Assembly: GCA_003342895.1 (NCBI GenBank)
Contig: PTFA01000010.1
Coordinates: 7,696,165 to 7,760,164 of the forward strand
From: Casuarius casuarius
Lineage: Eukaryota > Chordata > Aves > Casuariiformes > Casuariidae
Reading direction: 5' to 3'
Length of the DNA: 64,000 bases
Positions 53,236 to 64,000 of this stretch are shown piece after piece (the stretch's first letter is position 1; every line of letters starts with the position of its first letter). Made by a program: the position numbers and the translations under genes. The notes under the pieces were generated by a model, which saw nothing but the letters and a program-made list of their open reading frames with translations, did no database searches and was not told the origin of the DNA.

Positions 53236-56200
53236 GCTCAACTAAAGCCCACCACTACATACGAGTAACTGATGGGCTTTTAAAAATACAGTGATGTCTC
53301 TAAAAATTCAGTCACAAAACTTGTCAACTTGTACCTCTGACTTTTCTAAAAACACTCTGACAGTAAATCTCAGTTTAGTACACAAATGCACACTAAGTTC
53401 AGCAAGAACACACTAACAACAGTAGTCAAAGGGATGTGGTCTGATAAAGTGGAAACCAGTTTATACCAATTATCTTTTGGGGACTGTCAGTAGACACCAT
53501 GAGTAATCCCATCAGCTTGACACCTCATCTGATCTGATAGCTGTCTCAAAATTTAGATCTGTTACAACCCCCATACCAAATCTAATCACATGTTAAGGAA
53601 ACAGTCACTGCTTGAAATACAGGCTGGAGGGAAATAGTGGAAAGACAGTAATTAACACCAGAAGTTACAGCGGAAAGGCTCTTTGAAGACTTACTTTGAA
53701 AATGCCAGCTTCCGCATGCCAGTTGTTGGCAGTTATCATTAACAATAAATACTTGCTGTTAACAGAAGCAACTGAAAAGACAGACAACTTACCATGTTAC
53801 TACACTTTCTTCTGGATTTTAACTACCACTACATTGCAATAAAAATGGTGACAGAAAAAAAAAATAGGATTAACAACTTGCCAGCCTAGAAAAATTTGTC
53901 ACTAGGCTCCACCTAAGAATCAGGTCACTTCATGTTTAAGTCATTTCTAACACCTCCTGATGGAAATCAAAAGTCTGTTACAGCTGAGAGACTCTCTTCT
54001 TTGCATTCTCCCTTCTCGTTCACTGGGAGAAATATCACCAACTTACCTGATCTTCATGATGGATTTCCCCCTAGACCTCCATATCAAAGCTAGAGCTGCA
54101 TCCTGCACATTTTTCTGCTTAGCATAAAGCTAGTTTGAACAACATAGACAGATGAAAAATGCTTACCTAGACACATGTTCTCCCTTCACTAGTAGTACAG
54201 CAACATTTCCCTTGCACTTGACAATTCTGTTCACACCTACTCAGAAAAGCACAGCAAAAGTAATTTTCCAAGCCTTGTTCCTTTAACCAGGCTCTCTTCT
54301 CCCTGCACATCTTCCTCTCCTCCCTCCTTTCTATCAAGTCCAACTTAAAACTAGATGTCTCACTTCCAAGACCTATCCCTTATTCTTGTCATCTCTTACT
54401 CAGTTTTCAGAGTTTGATTCCCACCTTCAATTAGGTAATGGGTCGTTGGCAGCATTAGCTATTTGTTGCATTAAAGTGAACGCGTCTCTATTTTCTACTT
54501 ACGCAACCTCTCATGTTATCTCATAAAGCCTCTCTCACACGCCTTCACAGTACTGCCTCAAAAACAAACTACTTTCCCACGATGCTTACGAAGACCTTTT
54601 TATCTGTACTAAGAGTAAAGCTTATTGTATGACCAGCATTGCCTAGGTGAACACCACTGCTCCCCACCTCTGGGACAACTAAGCACAGCAGAACCCTTGG
54701 TCTGTGACTGGCTTGCTAGATTCTGTAATAAATAACTGCATTACTGCACAGAAAGGACACTCTAATAGAAAATGCATATTAAGTACAAATAAGCTGCGAT
54801 TTCAGTTTTAGATGCCAAAGCAAACAAGATTAGTACCCCATAAAGAAAATAACTGGGTTATTTACCACTTTGGAGTTCTACCAAGTATTTGATACAACCA
54901 AGCTAAAGCCTAGGACTTTAGTATACTTTCATTACAACAGTTTTTGAGTAATTGGGCCTCAAGACAGCACGGATTTTTGCAGAAGAAAGATGCTATCCCT
55001 AATAGCTTCTCTACTTCCAGAGTAATACTTCTTAATCATTCCATTGCACACCAGTGACCTTAACAGAAATGAAGAAATGGGTATTTTGATGATAAGTTCT
55101 CTGTGCTTAATGTTTCATACTGACTGATTTTATGCTTGCAGACACACCATGTGTTTCTGGATAGAGTATATTTTCAAAATAGAAGCCTATCAGGAAGGAA
55201 TTCAGAGACTTAGGCTCCTCAAAAGAAGGAAAGACAGCTAGTACAGGACTGGAGAGCCCTCTATTACTGCACCATTGGTCCAACTTTCTTTTCTCCTTCA
55301 GTCAGTAAAATGGCACTAGCATTGCAAACTGTTTGAAATCTGCTGAAAAGCTCTGTATATAAGAAACCATAAGTGACCATGAAGAATGACGAGGAAGAGT
55401 CTTTTCTGAAGGGAAAACAAAAAACAAACTCATGCATATGCCAGTAGGAAGGATGGGAAGAATAGCAGAAACAAGGAAGAAATCACTAAGAATCTAGTAT
55501 ATTTAATCTAATTAAAAAATTGAATCTTTAACCTAATAAAAAAAATACCAGTCTCTTCCAATTTGTACAAACTAAACAGGAATCAACCCTGCTACTGTGG
55601 AAGAGGGGTTAGAGTCCAGTCAGCCTAGTTTAGAGAAGGAAGTAAGGGGAATACCACACCAAACTGTAAGCGGAATTTAAATTTCACAAAGGAGAACCTA
55701 AATTGAAATTTAGTCTTTTAACCATGACAGAACATGCCAAAAGGACACTTTTCAGTTCCTTGTTTTTTGCTTGTTTGTTTTTACCTGGAAAACACACAAA
55801 ATAAGAAGTCAAGCTTTCCCCCTGCTCCTCCCTACAGTGATCTTAGTACTATGTCGGAACACCAGTTCACCTTTTGCATTACAACTCACCACTCAATGAT
55901 AACAACCATAATACAACTGAGTTCACCACGCTCATGGAAAGAATCCTATCAAAAGTAGTACCATGCTCTTAAGTTTCAGAAATGGGGATTTAAAAAGTTG
56001 AAAAGATCCTCAATTCAAGCAAAAGAGAGGAAATTAAAAGCTGTATGTTTAAGTAGCTCCCCAGTCTAAAAGTTACAGAAGGTATACATACCACTTCACA
56101 AGGAAAGGGATCAGGAAGCCATGGAAGAAAAGAGTCATTATGCTTAAATGGTAACATTTTCACGAGGTTACACAGGCCAAATGAGTATATCCCAGAAAAA

Positions 56201-56650
56201 TGTGAATCCAAGCCTGGTAAAGAAACAAAAAGCAGAATAAGCCACTACAGATAGGGGGAAAAAAAAGTTTCAGGAGAGCAAAAAGCATCAGATCAGAAAA
56301 CAGACATCAAAATAATAATCAAAATCATACCGGATACAAGGACTGTACTGGTGCACAAAAAGGGATGCAATTAAATACTAGGTTGGAAAAACAAACAAAG
56401 ATTTCTTTGCAAGAGTCTTTCCCACATAGGATGCTGGCAAAAGATAAACTCGAATTAGAATAAAATGATCTACTGTCAGGACTGACCTGTCAAAAGAAGA
56501 GAAGATAAAACAAATTGATTAACTAACAATATATCATCATATCCCCAAGATTTATGAGGGAATTAAAGAATGTAATGGCTGAGCAGATAACAGAAATATG
56601 TAACTGCTCATTAAAGTGAGCTATTCCAGGATAGGTACAAAGTGTTTGTT

Positions 56651-56673
56651 AAAAAAAAAAAAAAAAAAAAAAA
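56651..56673. repeat. A23 homopolymer
   Basis: Twenty-three A on the plus strand, the longest A run in the window. I looked for a flanking duplication indicating a retroposed insert and saw none. Confidence 0.88.
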
Positions 56674-59600
56674 GCCTCAGTACTAGAAAAACTGGTTTAA
56701 AGGTAGTCACACAGAACCTCTGGAAGCCCTGACGACAGTCATAAGCGAGTGTGAGGCAAAACATGGAGGAGAACATAGAGCCACCCTTCTCCCTCTGACC
56801 CAGACCCACCATTAAAGTTGCCCATGTATCTCTGACCTTGACGACTCTATTGTCTTTAACTGTTTAAAGGAACAGTATGTAGACTTACTAGAATGTCCAT
56901 TTTGTAGCCTATAATAAAAAGTCTTAAAGAATCTAAATAAAATTTAATATTCACAACTACACACGCAAACATTCCCCACCACTGATGAGATAGGGGAAAA
57001 AACAAACGGAAGAATAGTAAAGAAGAGAAAAAGGACAGATGGAAGTTTGTGTTGCTAGAAACAATATTGGACTAAGTTATCTGAAATTAACCACTTCTAA
57101 TTAATACACCTGACTGAATGGCAGAACTGTGTCAACAGAAGGCTACTTCTATGGACTTGTTTGTACAGATTCACATGCAAATTTGATGCAAGTCAGCAAA
57201 ACTCACTCTGCACGATCTGAAAAGGAGTCTCTTCCCTGAATAACACAAGCCCTCAGCTGACAAAATGTCACCAGGAACAAGACTAGTGTTGACATGCTCT
57301 AGGGACAGCAATTTCATCTGTAGGATGCTCTGGATTCCTATCTGCCCTACACATGATCTCTCGCAAAACCATCTCTTCAAGTGTGGATGCCTGGTGCCAA
57401 GCATATGTTTATGCTTGCAACACGGCCAGTGCGACAAGCACCCATGCAGTGACAGGAGCTTTGTGCAGCAGAACCTTTCCAATATAGGCAGGACCCCAAC
57501 ATGATGATCCAGGTATCACCATATAATTATTCAAAGCAACTGTAAAGAGCACTCAAAAAACCCAAACGATTTCAAGACTGAAGGTATGCAAGAAAAGAAA
57601 TAGTGATATGACTAGAAAGAAAAATACTTTCTACAGTGCAATGGAAATATTAAGTCTAGTTCTAGGTTTAACCAACCCTTCCCCCTAAAACAACGGTCAG
57701 AGAAGTAGCATAAGCAATGAACAAACATGGAAAATGAGAGTCCCATACGACAACACTGAAGAGACTGATATCTTTTAAATTAACAAGAGAGGAAAAAAAA
57801 ATAGATGGGATAAAAATAAATAATAGCCAGGCATTACTAGCCATCCACTCTCAAAGCAGGAAGAGATTTTTTATTTTACCAATTTAAGCATGATATCAGA
57901 GAAATGAAGTTTCCAGTATGAAAGGCACTAGACTTTCGTTTCAATTTCTTTTCAAAGATCAGGTAATGACCACATATCATAAGCATATTCAATCAGGTAA
58001 ACTTTGTGTTCAGTAATTTTTTTTAACCACCTTCTTCAGATAGGAAGTAGCTTTGGTGGTTATAGCTAAATGTTCCACGCAGACCATGTATCCACTTTTT
58101 CTTGATTCATGAGATATATGAACATAGCCCAAGATGATGCATCTTTTTTTCTTCACTGGCTAATTAATTGCTTTTCTTATCATATAAAGCAGGTAATCAT
58201 TTTGAATGAACGCTTTATAAAATACAAACGGTTCTGGACAAAGTGTGTTTGTGTGTGCACACATGTGTATAGTATCCTGCCACTGTTTTAAAAAAGACAA
58301 GCATCCTCACAGAACTACAACTTCTAAATTTGACAGATCACACACAAGCAGGATATTTAAGTGGAGCGCAGAGCTCTTTTAGCTCTAGACACCAATTCCA
58401 ATCCAATTTGAGCACATAGTGACGAATGAAAAGTTGCTATTAGGCTGTTAGCTTGAATTTGTGAAATGGTTCCAGTCTAGCTTCCCGGGGACAAGCCCAT
58501 GTAATGAATACACTTCTTGCTGCCTCAGTAGAAGAACAAGCTTAAAAGGAAATTCCTCTTGAGTCTCAACAGTTCCTTTCAGATTGCCAAGAGATGTAAT
58601 GGGCATACATACACTGCAAGATCCAGGTAACTCCGAGAAAACCCTCAAAAGCCCTCTGGCTTATGAAAGCCCACAAACGAGGGCAAAAGACTGGACTCTG
58701 AAACATGAGGAAATTCCTTTGCTGGAGCATGCCTGGCTAGTAAACCACTAAGCCTGTTCATATACCTTCAACAGGCAGCAATGTGAATAGGAGGCAGAGC
58801 CCATCATACAATTCTGGCTGCTCGAAGAACCACTTTTTCAGAGCCTCATGCAAACAACAAGGCAGGCTGAGAGGTAACACTCTACGGCAGCTTTGAGCAA
58901 CATAGGTCAGGGCTACTATCGCAACCATTGCCCTTGTGCCAGCTCATATTATTAATAAAGTAAGCAGATTCAAGGAGTTAAATCAGTCAAACACTAACTT
59001 GGAGGGTGGGGGTAGAGGGGAGAACCTCCCCCAAAAGTCAAAACAATTAGCTTTCAGCCATTTCTGGCTCCCTGCAAGATCCTTAGAGCCATTAAAAGGG
59101 TGAATCTGTAAGGATGACGGTTGGAAAGATGACAGAAGAATCACAGTAACTGCGACTTTATTTGGTGTTATCTGCCATAGAAACACACACTCCATTGAAC
59201 TAACTTGACAGAGCTCCACCAGTTTCAGTGGAGCCAAGCTAATGTTCTACCATTTCGCTTTTATAGCTACCAGACCTATTTCTTTTGGTCAATTACAGTA
59301 CAGCAAGTTGGCCGGAATCCAGAACAAAGCAGAGAACGATCTACAGAGTATTTTTACTTCTAGGACTTCTCTATGGGTCAACAAGGTATGTAATTTAAGG
59401 TTTGTCAGGGGACTGAACGACCACCTAAAGCCTATGGAGCAATCTGTACAGGAATTTCCAGTCTGCTTCAAAAAAAAGACAAACAGGATAGCTCAAAAAA
59501 CAAAATAGGCCACTTGTGAGTTAATTCTCTGACTTGGCCTGAAGTACCAACACTCAGAGAAACCACTTCAGCAGCAGACTCAGGGCAGTAACTAGGGGCA

Positions 59601-60710
59601 AAGGGGCTGAGACAAGCAGCTGGAGGCAGTAACCTCTTCTACTAGCACAGCTGGAAAAAGACACTCTGTCAATAGCCTTTAGACTACTGTTCATCTGCTT
59701 TGTGTGTTTAGATTAAAGCTCCTTGGGACACTGACCAGTTGTGCTTATAGAGCATTCACTCCAATGGAAGCACATAACATAACCCCAAAATGTTAGAAGA
59801 CAAACAGCAGGGGCTGGGAAGCATGTAAATTTGTAACTGTAAGGTAGGCAGAGAGCATCGGCCTCTTGAACTGGTTATATTTTAAACAGCAACACAGATC
59901 ACTACTGATGTGTAGTATATAACTCAAAGTTTGCCAACTTATTTTTCAAGATAAAAGCTTCACCTACACCTACAGTACCTACAGTCACCTACAGTAACTA
60001 TGTACTTGATGTTAAAACCTCCAACAATAAACTACTAACAACATGAAGAAAAACAGCAATTCATAACAGAAATGTTTAGACAGTTGCATTGAAAGACATG
60101 TCTTTACAAGGACTGGAGAGCATGCTATTTAAGGCCTAAGTCTCTGAACCCTTTATATTTCCAAGATGAAGAGGGGCAATGTTTTGAAATCAAAGCATTC
60201 TTAAGAATTTGTAAATGCCTAGCTATAAAGAAAAAATACACACACACACACCCCACTTTATTCTCTAAACAGCCACCATGTATTCCAATCCTGCACTTAT
60301 AGATTTGAATATGTATCTTCAACTACATGAATTATAAACCAAAACGGGCACTTTGAATGGCAAAATGCACAACAGCATGCTCCCCAAACAATTTTCAAAC
60401 AAATTAATGTTTAACAGCTATACCTTCATGTGATATTTTCTAGATACACAAATAATATTTACTATTATGAACTCACTGGAAATTATACCTTTCCCTGTAC
60501 TTCCTATGACTTATTAGACTTTATTTAGACAGCCTATTAAATGCCTTTTCCTTACACACACAGGAAAAAAACCTCTTTTGTTATTTACCAGTATAAGTAT
60601 AGCACTACCAGCCCAAGTAGAACGTTCCTATCCTGTTGTTATCCTAGAACTATGTTTCCTCTGATTTAAAGAGCTTGTTGTGGTTTGCAACCAATGCAGA
60701 ACTTTTTTCT

Positions 60711-60726
60711 TTTTTTTTTTTTTTTT
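60711..60726. repeat. T16 homopolymer in pyrimidine-rich DNA
   Basis: Sixteen T preceded by ACTTTTTTC, followed by a C/T-rich stretch to about 60900. No element recognised. Confidence 0.85.
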
Positions 60727-63700
60727 AAAGTAGTTTTCATCTCCGTTGCCTCCACCTTTTTTTCTTCCCCTCTATATTAGCCCACAGGATATGTTTCTCC
60801 AAAGAACTTGCAGCAATTATCTCTTCTCCATTATTCCCCATTCCTTCTCTCTTTCCCCACTTATTTTCCTCATGCATGTCTCCCTCTTCTAGTGTTTTTA
60901 ATAAGCAATGAGAACAGTTGACCCTAATACTACACTGATTTCAGAACTGGACATACCATTTTAAACTTCAGCAGCAGAAAATGATAAGCCTGAATGTTTT
61001 TCCACTCTAGTGCAACTTAACAACACTTTGAGTAACAGCAGAAGGGTTAGAGCTCTGTCCACAGACATCAGAAGATAGCACTGCATTTCAAGTTCAGTGT
61101 TTAAACATAAATCAGAACCAATTCTACAGAACTCTAAATTCAAGGAAGCCTATTCTAACTATTGTGGGGGAAGCTGAAAGAGGTGGTTATTTGTTGGCAG
61201 GTGCATTACCTTATCTTTATAATGATCCAGAGCAGTTGATCTATTTAACCCCTATCCCACTCCACCCCTCCAAAAAAGTAATGCTATTTTCTATCATTAG
61301 GAAGATGTTTCCAGCTGTGATTTGATGTAAAACAGTTGACCTCTGAAAGGGAGACACCTTTCAACGAGGAAGTTACATTTGCACATTAGCTTTGCTGACA
61401 TATCCTCAGAAAACAGCTAAATAATTGATAAATAGCTACCTAAGAAGAATGTTTGGCTGTACTGAAAAGCAACATTACTGGCTTGGCCAAATATCAAGCT
61501 CTCAGTAGAAATACCTTATCTGACTGGATGTAAACAAAGGAAAAAAAAAATCGTATGTGTGCTTTTATTTAGTTAAGCAATGATGTGAAAATACATGCTA
61601 TTACAAGATATCAGAGAGATTCCAAGTCAGGGAAAGTGCAGTATTAAGTGACTTTTCCTTTTCTTAGAACTTCTAACATCTATCACAGGCTTGAAGTTGT
61701 GGGGGGTTTTTTGTTGTTTTTTTGTTTTGTTTTTTTTAAACCGACTCTGGACCAGAAACCACATGTGCCAATAGTAACGTTCAGCTATTCACTGAACACG
61801 TACACACACAAAAAGTTAAATCCTCAAAATCCTCTCCCCTCAGCCCCAAAGTTAATCCATAACACAAATTCTTGGTTTTGAAATATTTAAAAACTTAAAT
61901 TATCAAAGCCATCTTGATTTTTAAGTTATCTGTCAATCCATGAAAGCCTTTTTTCTGCCAAAGTAGATAGCCTTTTCCAGGGTGGGCAGGGGGAGGAGAA
62001 AGGACTTGGCAGCTTTCAGAAATTCCCCAAACACTGTGTCTCTAAACTAGCATTTACTAACAGTGTCACTGTGCTCAGCTCTTTTTGTGTGCCTGTCACT
62101 AAGCAGCGCGTAAGAACAGATAGCTCAGAAGTCTTCTGAAAGGAGGAGGACTGAACCTTCAACCTGAATCACTTCCCCCCTTCTCCACGCAACCACCTTT
62201 CCTATTATATTACATCTTTATTGTTGACTGAAACAGTAGACTAAAGTCAGGGGCTGAAAAGAACATTTGCCCATTTTAATGCAAAAATCCTGAAAATCTA
62301 TGCCACGTCTCAGTTAAAAATATCAGACAATTATTGGTTGAACCCTCTCAAAATATCGTAACTAAAAGAAAAGAGATTTAGCTTTAAAGAACAGACATAT
62401 TTTCACTTAGCTATGCAGACATTTCATAGCCACTTTCCCATACAGGCTTATGTCTGGCTGTTTGAATAAAAATAGCTAATGTGCTTGCTTGTTACGCCAT
62501 TAAATAAAGTGCACAAAGGAATCGCCAGTACTGTTTTTGTCCATTAAAGGCAATGGTCATTAATAGCTTGTACTTGTAGAAGGCTGTCAGAGGAACAGAA
62601 TGCCTAAGCTTCCTCCACATTTTTCTGTATGTTTAACCATAGATGAGACAGCAGGGGAAGAGATACTACACATCTCATTCCAGAAAGGGTCACACCTGCA
62701 AGATAGCTGTTAAGTCATACAAGCCTCAATCACAGAGAAAAAGATTGAGTCTTATAAATTTGAGTGGGCAAAAAGATGTGGGTGTCCTCATGGCAAGAGT
62801 ACCTTGGTAAAACACAGTGATGTGGGTTTGTATTTCTGGACTTTTTTTTTTTGCTGCCCTGACTAATAACTCAGAGATTAGCACATTACTTTTATTACTA
62901 TTCTTTCTGATCTATTTTATGCTTTTTGATCTGAAGGAGTTAACTTTCAGCAATATTCCCTGTGATAGATGAAATAGGCAATGAATGGACTAATCATACA
63001 ATCATGTCTGGGCTAGGTGAACAGATTTTTCAGACATCTTCAAATAGGTCCATGTGGAAATCACGGCAAATAGGCTAAACACACCACACTGAGGAAACAG
63101 GCTATGTCAACTGGATGATATCCAGGCCTGGATTGCCTAACAAGCAGACGGGAAGCTGACAGCATGCTCACAACATGTCAACCATGAGAAATCAGAATTT
63201 TCACCAGTTATACTGGAGAGGGGCTGAACAGGAGAATGGACTCCACTGACAAGAGAGATTGGGGCAGGGCGGGGGGAAAACACCATACATACTCACATAA
63301 AAAGTTACTTGCAAGAAGAAAAAAAAAGGGAGAGAGAAACAAAGAGGGCAGCGAGAGGAAGTACAAGTACAAGCAGGTTTACTAGTTTGTCTAAATTTGC
63401 CCAAGTCTCCTGTTTGTTTGGCTACCACAGAGACAGAAGATCTTACCAGCCCTCATAAAGACTTTGTGCCCATTTGCCTGCAGCTGCCATGTTTTCCTGG
63501 AAATATGCGATTATGAACCTAGAGAAAAATCACTGCTGATTACATCTCTTCAGTTAAGACCTCAAAGCACTTCTCTGCATAAAGCTTGAGCATTTACCTT
63601 TCAAGAGCTCTTAGGAAATTGAAATGACACAGGATTAGCTTGGCAGAAAGCGGAAGAACGTACATGGTCCTATTCCTGTGAGAAATGACTTGCCATCAAT

Positions 63701-64000
63701 GCAGAACCCTAAACAGATTACAGGAAGAGATATTGCCACAGCCTACCCTCCTTTTGGAGCACATCTGTCTTACACCCAGGAACTTGAGATAGGCAGAGGG
63801 AGCCCTACGAAGGTGGGGACGCCATTTGTCTTCTCCTAACCTGAATTCAATCAGGTGTGTAACTTCAGTTTTATCTGGAACTAGCAACATGTCAAACCAC
63901 AGCACTAAGATTAGCGATATACTTTTTTGCAAGAATATTTTTCTTCCTCACTCAAAAACTGGCAAAGCTTTGAGTCATGAGAAGTCAGGCATTTCTTTGC

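Larger units (their letters stand above)
33557..64000 (-). other. DUSP16: DUSP16 5' intron and/or upstream region (30.4 kb, no exon identified)
   Basis: From the candidate acceptor to the window end I find no recognisable protein-coding exon, RNA gene or complete transposon. The sequence is AT-rich with scattered short open frames that lack motifs. Notable items are a perfect CRE (38257), a CpG-enriched patch (42004-42345), a 25-base assembly gap (46739-46763), a small hairpin (52452-52480) and homopolymers at 44696, 53218, 56651 and 60711. Large 5' introns are normal for DUSP16, so the promoter probably lies beyond 64000. A leader exon inside this span cannot be excluded. Confidence 0.65.

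Noticed and set aside
56651..56673. A23 run considered as the tail of a retroposed pseudogene or SINE
   Set aside because: No target-site duplication, no promoter boxes and no recognisable gene body upstream.
63441..63500. Donor-like GCTG|GTAAGATC in gene sense near the window end, considered as a DUSP16 leader exon
   Set aside because: Single donor-like strings are frequent, and no CpG-rich or conserved exon-like sequence or paired acceptor supports it.

Overview
The window is a stretch of vertebrate, most likely bird, genomic DNA holding one gene on the minus strand: DUSP16 (MAP kinase phosphatase 7, MKP-7). Six coding exons join in frame into a 664-residue protein that matches, from my memory of the family, the domain order and almost the exact length of human DUSP16 (665 aa). 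All five introns within the coding region have GT-AG borders and compatible phases. The bird assignment is an inference. It rests on the divergence of the protein from mammals, the very low density of interspersed repeats, the AT-rich introns, and a solo LTR of ERVL type. No diagnostic CR1 element was found to confirm it.

Layout, in plus-strand coordinates (the gene reads right to left). 1-1242 is 3' UTR with a (TTC)n microsatellite. 1243-2419 is the last coding exon, carrying the long Ser-rich C-terminal tail. 6266-6389 holds the catalytic Cys loop and 7071-7230 the general-acid Asp region. 14508-14671 is the linker and start of the phosphatase domain. 31974-32112 and 33203-33433 encode the N-terminal rhodanese/CH2 (MAPK-docking) domain. 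The start codon is at 33433-33431. A probable 5' UTR segment reaches about 33556 and contains a short upstream ORF. From 33557 to the window end there is only intron or upstream sequence; the true first exon and main promoter are not visible and probably lie beyond 64000.

Non-coding content. The 17.3-kb intron 14672-31973 contains an 802-bp solo LTR (17624-18425) with a perfect 5-bp target-site duplication, inserted antisense to DUSP16. It also holds a near-perfect 25-bp-arm inverted repeat (22811-22896). A 27-base homopolymer G tract (C in the transcript) sits 10 bases inside the same intron, beside its 5' splice site. Other items are simple repeats, a CpG-enriched patch at about 42.0-42.35 kb, a perfect palindromic CRE at 38257, and one 25-base assembly gap.

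I found no second gene, tRNA, rRNA, CRISPR array or full-length transposon. Most short open frames in the window look like chance. No convincing new biological system is visible; the best leads are the intronic hairpin, the homopolymer next to a donor site, and a CpG-dense exon-like open frame at 17209-17448.
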